NCBI GenBank assembly: GCA_030841105.1
Contig: JAVEDE010000124.1
Location: forward strand, 1 to 48,192
Source: Pyrinomonadaceae bacterium
GTDB lineage: Bacteria > Acidobacteriota > Blastocatellia > Pyrinomonadales > Pyrinomonadaceae
Reading direction: 5' to 3'
Length of the DNA: 48,192 nt
Shown here: positions 42,177-48,192 of the stretch, piece after piece
Layout: each line of letters opens with the position of its first letter
Numbering within the stretch: the stretch's first letter is position 1
Made by a program: the position numbers and the translations under genes
The notes under the pieces: generated by a model
What the model was told of the DNA's origin: nothing
The model's database searches: none
Seen by the model: the letters and a program-made list of their open reading frames with translations, nothing else

Positions 42177-42533
42177 ATGCAAACCTTCGATTCCGCCTAT
42201 CAAAACTTCAAACGCCCCGCACGCACGGGCGCGCTCGTCACCGTCGGCCGCGTCGAGGACGTACCACCGGGGCGCGGCGCGACCGTCGAACTCGACGGCG
42301 GCGCGGAACTCGCCCTCTACAACGTCGCGGGACGCTTCTACGCCGTCGAAAACTTCTGCCCACACCGCGGCGCGCCCCTCGCCGACGGCAACCTCTGCGG
42401 CGCGTCCGTCGAATGCGACTGGCACGGCTGGCGCTTCGACCTCTCCACCGGCGCATGCCTCAACCGCCCCGACGCCCACATCCAATCCTACGAAGTCCGC
42501 ATCGAAGACGGCTGGATCAAAATCGTCGTCTGA
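42177..42533 (+). CDS. Rieske-type 2Fe-2S ferredoxin
   Basis: A 118-residue Rieske protein. Ligands are C61-P-H63 in NFCPHRGAPLADG and C80-D-W-H83 in ECDWHGWRFDLSTG, the C-x-H-x16-C-x-x-H pattern. No catalytic oxygenase domain is attached, so it resembles ferredoxin components of dioxygenases or NirD-like small subunits. No oxygenase or nitrite reductase gene is adjacent, so its partner is unknown. The ATG at 42177 is chosen over a TTG at 42156; neither has a good ribosome site. Confidence 0.88.
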   Translation: MQTFDSAYQNFKRPARTGALVTVGRVEDVPPGRGATVELDGGAELALYNVAGRFYAVENFCPHRGAPLADGNLCGASVECDWHGWRFDLSTGACLNRPDAHIQSYEVRIEDGWIKIVV

Positions 42534-42555
42534 ACCGCCGCGCGCACATAAAAGC

Positions 42556-42589
42556 CGCCCGCAGTTATCTCTGTGATCAACTGCGGGCG
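42556..42589. terminator. Bidirectional terminator
   Basis: CGCCCGCAGTT (42556-42566) pairs perfectly with AACTGCGGGCG (42579-42589). It lies between the convergent Rieske gene and the XRE gene array. Confidence 0.75.
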
Positions 42590-42618
42590 ACAATGAGTGT
42601 TCCTTTTGCGCGTGCTAC

Positions 42619-42936
42619 TCAACGCCTCTTGCTACGCGCGCCAGCCTTGCGCCTGATCCCTTCGTGCTTCGTCGGACTTGGCAACTTGCCGGGCAAATCA
42701 AGTTCATCGTCAATCAGCACATCTACCCACACGCCCGCCGACCGCGCATATTTCAATAGCGCGTGCAGCGGCGGTTCACGCTCTCCGCGCTCATAGCTGG
42801 AAATATTATTGCGATAGAGGTCTTCGCCAAGTCCTAAATGCTCAAGCATCCCATTTTGTGAGAGGTTCAGCGCGAGACGAATCTGAAGAAGTTTTTCGCC
42901 AAGCCGCTCTTGCTTACGTCGCGCAGACCTTCCCAT
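42619..42936 (-). CDS. XRE-type HTH regulator, copy 1 of 3
   Basis: A 105-residue protein with an N-terminal helix-turn-helix of XRE/Cro type (EKLLQIRLALNLSQNGMLEHLG, then NISSYERGEREPPL). The tail SAGVWVDVLIDDELDLPGKLP ends in basic KHEGIRRKAGARSKRR. It is a paralogue of the next two genes, with the tail nearly identical to copy 2. The start ATG at 42936 is set by alignment with the copies; an upstream ATG at 42951 lacks that support. It is the last gene in the array. Confidence 0.88.
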   Translation of the reverse strand: MGRSARRKQERLGEKLLQIRLALNLSQNGMLEHLGLGEDLYRNNISSYERGEREPPLHALLKYARSAGVWVDVLIDDELDLPGKLPSPTKHEGIRRKAGARSKRR

Positions 42937-42985
42937 CAGGAGATTCCTCATGACGAAAAACCAACCTTGGCCTTGTTCGTGCTAG

Positions 42986-43303
42986 TCAATGCTTCTTGGC
43001 ACGCGCGCTGACCTTTCGCCTAATTCCCTCGTGCTTCGTCGGACTTGGCAGCTTGCCGGGCAAGTCAAGTTCATCGTCAATCAGCACATCTACCCATACG
43101 CCCGCCGACTGCGCATATTCCAACAAGACCGGAAGCGGCGGTTCACTTGTTCCGACCTCATAAGCAGACACCGTAGTCCGAGAGAGTGTTTCACCAAGTC
43201 CTAACCGTTGAAGCATCCCATCCTGTGAAAGCTCAAGCGCGAGGCGGATTTGCAGCAACTTCTCAGGCAGCCTTGCGGGTTTAGGACGAGGCACACGCGC
43301 CAT
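42986..43303 (-). CDS. XRE-type HTH regulator, copy 2 of 3
   Basis: A 105-residue paralogue. HTH: EKLLQIRLALELSQDGMLQRLG and TVSAYEVGTSEPPLP, then the same DVLIDDELDLPGKLPSPTK tail as copy 1. GGGAGG lies upstream of the ATG. The start is exactly 367 bases from those of both neighbours. The 49-base spacers share CCAACCTTG and the ribosome-site region. Confidence 0.88.
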   Translation of the reverse strand: MARVPRPKPARLPEKLLQIRLALELSQDGMLQRLGLGETLSRTTVSAYEVGTSEPPLPVLLEYAQSAGVWVDVLIDDELDLPGKLPSPTKHEGIRRKVSARAKKH

Positions 43304-43352
43304 CAGAAGTTACCTCCCGACGGAAAGCCAACCTTGTTATTGTTCATGCTAG

Positions 43353-43670
43353 TCAACGCTTTTTGCTACGCGCGCCCGCCTTGCGTTTAATTCCTTCGTG
43401 TCTCACCGTGCCGGGAATCTTAGCGGGCAAATCGAACTCGTCGTCAATCAGATCATCCACGTAAACGCCCGCTGCGCGTGCGTATTCCAAGAGGACTGGC
43501 AACGGCGGCTCGCGCGTTCCGAGTTCGTATTGCGAGACGTTGCTACGAAACAACTCTTCGCTAAAGCCTAAACGCTCAAGCATACCGCTTTGAGATAAAC
43601 CCAACTCGACGCGAATACGAAGCAACTTTCCCCCTAACCGGGCGGCCTTAGTGCGGGAGGTGTTTCCCAT
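43353..43670 (-). CDS. XRE-type HTH regulator, copy 3 of 3
   Basis: A 105-residue paralogue and first in transcription order. HTH: GKLLRIRVELGLSQSGMLERLG, then NVSQYELGTREPPLP, and tail DDLIDDEFDLPAKIPGTVR. It is the most diverged copy in the tail. GGGAGG precedes the ATG. A perfect 11-bp-arm palindrome lies 46 bases upstream, a good candidate autoregulatory operator. Confidence 0.88.
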   Translation of the reverse strand: MGNTSRTKAARLGGKLLRIRVELGLSQSGMLERLGFSEELFRSNVSQYELGTREPPLPVLLEYARAAGVYVDDLIDDEFDLPAKIPGTVRHEGIKRKAGARSKKR

Positions 43671-43715
43671 CAGGAGATGCCTCCCGACGGAAAACCAACC
43701 TTGACATTAACCCTC

Positions 43716-43741
43716 CTGCTAGATACGATGGTATCTAGCAG
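43716..43741. promoter_or_regulatory. Perfect 11-bp-arm palindrome upstream of XRE array
   Basis: CTGCTAGATAC (43716-43726) and GTATCTAGCAG (43731-43741) are perfect complements with a 4-base spacer. The position, 46 bases before the first XRE gene's start, suits an operator. It could also be a terminator-type hairpin, but no gene ends there. Confidence 0.65.
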
Positions 43742-43931
43742 GGCAGCGCATTTAGTTGTCACCAAGAAAGTAGAAAGTCTCTGCTTCGTGGCGACGCTCA
43801 TCACTCGTGAGTGGGTGAGGGTGAGCTGTTCAATGCGACCGTTGCCAGTTGATTTTCAAAGATAGAGCGCGCGCATCATACCAGAGAGCGCGTCGCTCCC
43901 GTATCCTTTTCTCACCGATGGAAGGACAACT

Positions 43932-44321
43932 ATGGTGATCCCGCGTCCACGCGTCATCCTCTACCTCGAAAACAACGAGCGGCTGCGCGAGTTGGTCTGC
44001 GACGTGTTGGAGTTCGCCGGGTGGTACGTCAAGGCGACGCCGGACAGCGTGCACGCATGGGCGACGCTCGATTGCTCGAAGGAGCATTTCGACTTGCTGC
44101 TGTTTGACCACGAGGTGCGAGGCATCAACGGGCTGGAACTCGTGCGCCGCGTGCGTCGCATGCCGCACCGTCAACCCACGCCGATCATCCTCATCTCGCT
44201 GGAAGACCTCGAAGGCGAGGCGCGCGAGGCGGGGGCGGACGCGTTCTTGCGGAAGCCGAACAACCTGATCGAGTTGGTTGATACGATCCGTCGCCTGTTC
44301 GGCGAGACGCGCGCCGGATGA
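43932..44321 (+). CDS. Stand-alone receiver protein with altered acidic pocket
   Basis: A 129-residue single-domain response-regulator receiver. Phospho-acceptor Asp59 (FDLLLFDHEVRG), Ser in IILISLED and Lys in FLRKPNN are present. The usual Asp pair at the first loop is replaced by Glu13/Asn14 (ILYLENNER), which may weaken Mg2+ binding. Compared with the receiver at 6665 it is a distant paralogue. There is no output domain. GGAAGGAC lies upstream of the ATG. No kinase gene is adjacent. Confidence 0.85.
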   Translation: MVIPRPRVILYLENNERLRELVCDVLEFAGWYVKATPDSVHAWATLDCSKEHFDLLLFDHEVRGINGLELVRRVRRMPHRQPTPIILISLEDLEGEAREAGADAFLRKPNNLIELVDTIRRLFGETRAG

Positions 44322-44411
44322 AAGCCCAACAAGCGAGGCCGCAAGGTAAGTCCTGTCACGGAGAACTTGCCGCGCGGCCTTTCGTGAGTTTATTGATCCG
44401 TAAAGTGACTC

Positions 44412-44642
44412 TTAACCGTTGTCGCCGATGGCTTCGACGGGACATTCCTCGCGGACGCGTTCGCACTCTTCGCGCTCCGCCTTCGTCTCCGGTTGCTTGT
44501 AGACGAACGAGTAGCCGCCGTCGTCGTTGCGCTTGAAGTTCTCATGCGCGCTGTCGCGACACACGTCGCAGTCAATGCAGTTACTGTCTACGTAATATCC
44601 ACCCGGCGCGTTATCCGGGTAACGTTCATTCGGGTCTGCCAA
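44412..44642 (-). CDS. Small 4Fe-4S ferredoxin
   Basis: A 76-residue electron-transfer protein with one visible cluster: Cys22, Cys25, Cys28 (NCIDCDVCRD) and Cys67 (EECPVEAI). An extra Cys60 is present. The acidic composition suits a soluble ferredoxin. Translation starts at TTG 44642, with AAGGAG 6 bases upstream. It may serve KorAB or other Fe-S enzymes. It lies next to nadA, whose product also carries a 4Fe-4S cluster, with a heptamer repeat between. Confidence 0.87.
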   Translation of the reverse strand: MADPNERYPDNAPGGYYVDSNCIDCDVCRDSAHENFKRNDDGGYSFVYKQPETKAEREECERVREECPVEAIGDNG

Positions 44643-44658
44643 AACCGTCTCCTTAACG

Positions 44659-44720
44659 AAGTGATGAGTAATGAGTTAAAAACTTTAGTCTTTCACTCAT
44701 CACCCATCACCGATCACTTC
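44659..44720. repeat. Inverted repeat with GTGATGA heptamer arms
   Basis: The left arm (44659-44680) has GTGATGA, GTAATGA words. The right arm (44692-44720) has complementary CTCATCA, CCCATCA, CCGATCA words. It lies in the 80-base gap between nadA and the ferredoxin gene, 2 bases after the nadA stop on that strand. Confidence 0.75.
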
Positions 44721-44722
44721 TT

Positions 44723-45832
44723 CTACTTGATCGCCAGCATCCGGTCGAGGGCGACGCGCGCCCAGCGTGCCGTCTCTTCCGGCACGGTGATCTGGTTCGG
44801 CACGACACCCGCGAGCAGCGATTCCAAAACCCACGCGAGGTTCTGCGGCGCGATGCGATACATCGTCGCGCACATGCAGAGGTCGGGCGCGAGCAGGCGG
44901 ATGTGCTTGTCCGGGAAGCGCTGGACGAGGCGGTTGACCAGATTCACCTCCGTCCCGACAGCCCAAGACGAACCGGCGGGCGCGGCTTCGAGCGTCTTGA
45001 TGATGAACTCGGTCGAGCCGTTCAGGTCGGATTTCTCCACCACCTCGCGCACGCATTCGGGGTGAACGAGCACCTTGATGCCCGGCGTCTCCTTGCGCAC
45101 CTGATCCACGTGCCACGCGCGGAAACGCCCGTGCACCGAGCAGTGGCCTTTCCACAGGATGAGACGCGCGCCGCGCAGCGCTTCTACCGTGTTGCCGCCG
45201 AGTTCTTGAAACGGATCCCACACCACCATCTGTTCGAGCGGGATGCCGAACTTGACGCCCGTGTTGCGCCCCAGATGTTGGTCGGGGAAGAAGAACAACT
45301 TGTCCGCTTCCTTCAAACTCTTGTCGAAGAGCGGCACGGCGTTCGACGAAGTGCAGACCACGCCGTCGTGCTTGCCGCAGAAGGCTTTGATCGCGGCGGT
45401 CGAATTCATGTACGTGATCGGCATCACGCGGAAGTCTTCGAGGATGCCCGCCGCTGCGAGTTGATCCCAAGCGTCCTCGACCTGTTCGGCCGAAGCCATG
45501 TCGGCCATCGAACAGCCCGCGCCGAGGTCTGGCAGGATCACTTTCTGGTGCGGCGCGGAGAGAATGTCGGCCGACTCCGCCATGAAATGCACGCCGCAGA
45601 AGACGATAAACTCCGCTCGGTCGCGCTCCGCGCCGAGCTTCGAGAGTTTGAAGGAATCGCCCGTTACGTCTGCGTGGACGATCACGTCGTCGCGCTGGTA
45701 GTGGTGGCCGAGGATGACGAGCCGCTCGCCGAGTTTGGCGCGCGCCGCCTCGATGCGCTCATGCAACTCCGCATCCGACAGCCCGAAATAGTCTTCCAAG
45801 ACGGGCGGTTTCGTTAAAGTTGCCACAGTCAT
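44723..45832 (-). CDS. nadA: Quinolinate synthase
   Basis: A 369-residue 4Fe-4S enzyme that condenses iminoaspartate and dihydroxyacetone phosphate to quinolinate in NAD synthesis. Recognisable are LGHHYQRDDVI, FCGVHFMAESADIL (cluster Cys region), GCSMADM, VCTSSNAV, HPECVREV and CMCATMY near the end. Length suits the longer bacterial type. GAGGAGG lies upstream of the ATG at 45832. No nadB or nadC is next to it. A weak promoter candidate on the minus strand is TTGCGC (45932-45937) and GATAGT (45909-45914), 17 bases apart. Confidence 0.95.
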   Translation of the reverse strand: MTVATLTKPPVLEDYFGLSDAELHERIEAARAKLGERLVILGHHYQRDDVIVHADVTGDSFKLSKLGAERDRAEFIVFCGVHFMAESADILSAPHQKVILPDLGAGCSMADMASAEQVEDAWDQLAAAGILEDFRVMPITYMNSTAAIKAFCGKHDGVVCTSSNAVPLFDKSLKEADKLFFFPDQHLGRNTGVKFGIPLEQMVVWDPFQELGGNTVEALRGARLILWKGHCSVHGRFRAWHVDQVRKETPGIKVLVHPECVREVVEKSDLNGSTEFIIKTLEAAPAGSSWAVGTEVNLVNRLVQRFPDKHIRLLAPDLCMCATMYRIAPQNLAWVLESLLAGVVPNQITVPEETARWARVALDRMLAIK

Positions 45833-46037
45833 GCTTCGTCCTCCTCAGGCGGCCTTACACCTCCACGGGCGCGACCCGCGCGTCCGGCGTCGTCCGCCGC
45901 AAACGAAAACTATCTCACTTTGAGAAACATTGCGCAAGCACTCGCTTTGCCGCCCGCGCACGCTACAAAATAGAACGACGCGGGCGAATATTTAGATGCA
46001 AAAGAGTGACGCGCGGATGTGTGTTTGAGGCGCGGGG

Positions 46038-46073
46038 AGGGGCAAAGGAGAAGAGGTAAAGAGAAAGGAAAAG
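46038..46073. repeat. Left half of a split heptamer palindrome
   Basis: GGGGCAAAGGAGAAGAGGTA, then AAGAGAAAGG: AAGGGYA-type 7-bp words. The matching inverted half is at 46852-46877, beyond the nucleotidyltransferase module; about 20 of 25 core positions agree. Confidence 0.6.
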
Positions 46074-46101
46074 CAAATGTTAGAGCGAGTGAACTTGATG
46101 C

Positions 46102-46308
46102 CTAAGATATCGAGTCGCGCCTATTTCCTTCATCCTTAATCGCGTCTTCCGCATTGACGCGGTGCGCGGACATCACATCGCGATTGAGCCGTAGCTCACG
46201 CAAACGTTCGACGATCTCTATTTTCTCCTCGAATGAAAGTTGTGCGAGTCGTCGCCTGCGCGCCTGTCTCTGCTGCAACAGTTCGCTTATATCTGTGTCG
46301 TCCATCAT
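46102..46308 (-). CDS. Small partner of nucleotidyltransferase, antitoxin-like
   Basis: A 68-residue charged protein. It contains RQARRRRLAQLSFEEKIEIVERLRELR, a pattern of short proteins often found next to AbiEii-like nucleotidyltransferases, as far as I recall. The start overlaps the upstream gene's stop (ATGATG over TGA), implying translational coupling. Probable role: partner or regulator in a toxin-antitoxin-like pair. No enzyme motif is visible. Confidence 0.7.
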   Translation of the reverse strand: MMDDTDISELLQQRQARRRRLAQLSFEEKIEIVERLRELRLNRDVMSAHRVNAEDAIKDEGNRRDSIS

Positions 46309-46814
46309 AAGTTAAATTTGCGTTTGAACTCTTTCCACTGTCCAGCTAGATCGTGCCGCGCCAGCACGTCCGAGAGCCGCGACCACTCGACGGCCTCGTT
46401 TTCGAGAAATTGAATGATGCGGGCATAATCCTTCGGTCGCCCTGTTTGTAACATCACCGCCACTAAATGCTCCGCACGCATGACGCGTGTAGGGGTAGTT
46501 TTGAACCGGATGGCCTCGGCTTGTGACAGAGCCTCTTCAAGGAGCAGGGTGAAAGCCGGAAGAAACTGCACCGGCCAGCCTTCAATCTCGACCGCTTCGC
46601 CCACGGCCTGATAACCTAGAGCGGCAAGATAATCGTAGAGCGGGGTGAGCGAGAGAAACTTGTCGGCCGCCCCAACGACGGTAAAGAAAATGTCCAGATC
46701 GAAGGTCGAAATAGGCTCGACGTAAAAGGTGGCCGCAATCGCTCCGCCGATAGCATACTGCTCTATCAGCCCATCGGCCTGCATCCGGTTCAGCACTTGG
46801 AGCGTCTTCTCCAC
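46305..46814 (-). CDS. AbiEii-like nucleotidyltransferase-fold protein
   Basis: A 169-residue protein with the nucleotidyltransferase core YAIGGAIAATFYVEPISTFDLDIFF. The GG motif and the D-x-D pair (DLDI) are the expected metal/nucleotide residues. The rest fits the small MNT/AbiEii-type fold (RVMRAEHLVAVMLQTGRPKDYARI). Such proteins can act as toxins in abortive-infection or toxin-antitoxin systems. Start is GTG 46814 with AGGAG 4 bases upstream. It overlaps the 68-aa partner gene. The pair lies between inverted heptamer arms. Confidence 0.78.
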   Translation of the reverse strand: MEKTLQVLNRMQADGLIEQYAIGGAIAATFYVEPISTFDLDIFFTVVGAADKFLSLTPLYDYLAALGYQAVGEAVEIEGWPVQFLPAFTLLLEEALSQAEAIRFKTTPTRVMRAEHLVAVMLQTGRPKDYARIIQFLENEAVEWSRLSDVLARHDLAGQWKEFKRKFNL

Positions 46815-46851
46815 ACCTCTCCTGATTCCGCCATGTTAGTGCAACTCTATC

Positions 46852-46877
46852 GCCTTTACCCTTTCACTTTTGCCCCA
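46852..46877. repeat. Right half of a split heptamer palindrome
   Basis: GCCTTTACCCTTTCACTTTT followed by GCCCCA. Its reverse complement matches the left half at 46038-46073. It lies 6 bases before the fumC stop. Confidence 0.6.
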
Positions 46878-46883
46878 AAGCGC

Positions 46884-48192
46884 TTACGGGTGCGTCATCT
46901 CTTCCGGTTTGACGTACTCGTCGAACTGTTCGCCCGTCAGGAAGCCGAGGGCGACGGCCGACTCGCGCAGGGAGATGCCTTTTTTGTGCGCGTTCTTGGC
47001 GACCTGCGCGGCGCGGTCGTAGCCGATGTGGGGGTTGAGGGCGGTGACGAGCATGAGCGAGTTGTTGAGATGCGCCTTGATCTGCTCGCGGTTGAGTTCG
47101 ATGCCGTTGACGCAGTAGTCAACGAAGCCGTGGCAGGCGTCTGTGATGAGGCGAATGGAGTGGAGCAGGTTGTGGATCATCACCGGGTTGAAGACGTTCA
47201 ACTCGAAGTTGCCCTGCGACCCGGCGAAGCCGATGGCGGCATCGTTGCCGAAGACCTGCACGGCGACCATCGTCATCGCCTCCGACTGCGTGGGGTTGAC
47301 CTTGCCGGGCATGATCGAAGAGCCGGGTTCGTTCTCCGGCAGGACGAGTTCGCCGAAGCCCGCGCGCGGCCCCGAAGCGAGCCAGCGGATGTCGTTCGCG
47401 ATCTTCATGAGCGACCCCGCGAGCGTCTTCAAAGCGCCGCTGGCAAAGACCATCTCGTCGTGCGCCGAAAGCGCGGCGAACTTGTTCGGGTGCGACTTGA
47501 AGGGCAGCCCCGTCAACTCCGCGATCTTCCGTGCGGCGCGCTCGGCAAACTCCGGGTGCGCGTTCAGACCCGTGCCGACCGCCGTGCCGCCGATGGCGAG
47601 ATCGTAGAGGCCGGGCAAGACCATCCGCAGGCGTTCGATGTCGCGCTCGACGAGGCTCGCCCAGCCGGACATCTCCTGCCCCACGGTCAAGGGCGTCGCG
47701 TCCTGCAAGTGCGTGCGCCCGATTTTCACCACGTCGCAGTATTCCTTCGCCTTCGCGTCAATGGCCGCGTGCAGCCGCTCGACTTCGGGGATCAACTTGT
47801 TCATCCGCTCGGCGGCGGCGATGTGCATGGCGGTGGGAAAAGTGTCGTTTGACGACTGCGACATGTTGACGTGGTCGTTCGGGTGGATGGGTTCTTTGCT
47901 GCCCATGCGCCCGCCCGCCATTTCGATGGCGCGGTTGGAGATGACCTCGTTGGCGTTCATGTTGGTCTGCGTGCCGCTCCCCGTCTGCCACACGCGCAGG
48001 GGAAAATGGTCGTCGAGTTTGCCTTCGATCACCTCGTCGGTGGCGGCGACGATGAGGCGCGCCTTATCGGGCGGCAACTTGCCGAGGTCTTCATTGACGA
48101 GCGCGGCGGCCTGTTTGAGAAGGCCGAGCGCGCGGATCATCTCGCGCGGCATGCGGTCGTCGCCGATGTTGAAATGGATCAGCGAACGCTGC
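46884..48192 (-). CDS. fumC: Fumarate hydratase class II, N-terminus beyond window
   Basis: At least 435 residues of the class II, iron-independent fumarase that interconverts fumarate and malate in the TCA cycle. The frame runs to the window edge: [20 protein letters not shown], which is normally about 25-40 residues into the protein, so the start is missing. Diagnostic motifs are [41 protein letters not shown] and the fumarase/lyase signature [11 protein letters not shown]. The C-terminus is intact. It belongs to the same pathway as KorAB. Confidence 0.95.
   Translation of the reverse strand, partial: QRSLIHFNIGDDRMPREMIRALGLLKQAAALVNEDLGKLPPDKARLIVAATDEVIEGKLDDHFPLRVWQTGSGTQTNMNANEVISNRAIEMAGGRMGSKEPIHPNDHVNMSQSSNDTFPTAMHIAAAERMNKLIPEVERLHAAIDAKAKEYCDVVKIGRTHLQDATPLTVGQEMSGWASLVERDIERLRMVLPGLYDLAIGGTAVGTGLNAHPEFAERAARKIAELTGLPFKSHPNKFAALSAHDEMVFASGALKTLAGSLMKIANDIRWLASGPRAGFGELVLPENEPGSSIMPGKVNPTQSEAMTMVAVQVFGNDAAIGFAGSQGNFELNVFNPVMIHNLLHSIRLITDACHGFVDYCVNGIELNREQIKAHLNNSLMLVTALNPHIGYDRAAQVAKNAHKKGISLRESAVALGFLTGEQFDEYVKPEEMTHP

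Overview
The window is visibly GC-rich, with strong G/C preference at third codon positions, which is why most genes carry long spurious antisense reading frames. Gene content suggests a Gram-negative, soil-type member of the Acidobacteriota, most likely class Blastocatellia / Pyrinomonadaceae. This is an inference from the style of the proteins: many secreted proteins with Thr/Pro-rich linkers, SIMPL, M61, bactofilin and PafA-type proteins, TPR-sigma54 regulators, and small secreted GVIHPG peptides. No 16S rRNA is present to confirm it. About 46 protein genes and one tRNA (anticodon CAT) can be supported. There is no CRISPR array, prophage or complete insertion sequence.

Layout. 1-6.4 kb: secreted or periplasmic proteins (Asp/Arg-rich secreted protein, PafA-like phosphatase, large TPR protein). 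6.4-10 kb: a thioredoxin fragment, a stand-alone receiver protein, and a TPR-sigma54 activator divergent from a small secreted proline-rich peptide. 10-17.3 kb: M61 peptidase, SDR, enoyl-CoA hydratase family, M48-like peptidase, beta-propeller lipoprotein, DinB-like protein. 17.4-24.8 kb: tRNA, Gfo/Idh oxidoreductase, hydantoinase/oxoprolinase A and B, NAD synthetase, Asn/Met-repeat secreted peptide. 24.8-27.2 kb, minus strand: TtcA, membrane-anchored L7/L12-like protein, dienelactone hydrolase. 27.5-31.7 kb: bactofilin and the 2-oxoacid:ferredoxin oxidoreductase pair KorA/KorB. 32-36.6 kb: six proteins without recognised function. 36.7-42 kb, minus: Lon, Hsp20, CBS protein, SIMPL protein. 42-46 kb: Rieske protein, three tandem XRE regulators, a second receiver protein, ferredoxin, NadA. 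The window ends with a two-gene nucleotidyltransferase module and a fumarase FumC cut by the window edge.

Central-metabolism genes fit together loosely: KorAB and FumC (TCA cycle), ferredoxin (possible electron carrier for KorAB), NadA and NadE (NAD synthesis). They are scattered rather than in one operon.

The most unusual structure is not protein-coding. At least ten intergenic gaps hold long imperfect inverted repeats whose arms are built from degenerate 7-8 nt words repeated in tandem. The word differs between elements (types AAGGGYA, GTGACRA, GTGAATC, GCGAAAG, CACGAAGR, GTGATGA) while the architecture is constant. One near-perfect 46-bp hairpin abuts a truncated thioredoxin gene. One pair of arms lies about 780 bp apart and encloses the nucleotidyltransferase module. 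Two related elements end directly at start codons with the same sequence and no Shine-Dalgarno site. A second recurrent oddity is short tandem duplications that include stop codons (near 1103, 14051, 18679, 20896 and 33142). A 367-bp triplication of an XRE regulator gene with an 11-bp-arm palindrome upstream, and the TPR-sigma54 regulator/secreted peptide pair, are the best candidates for undescribed regulatory systems.
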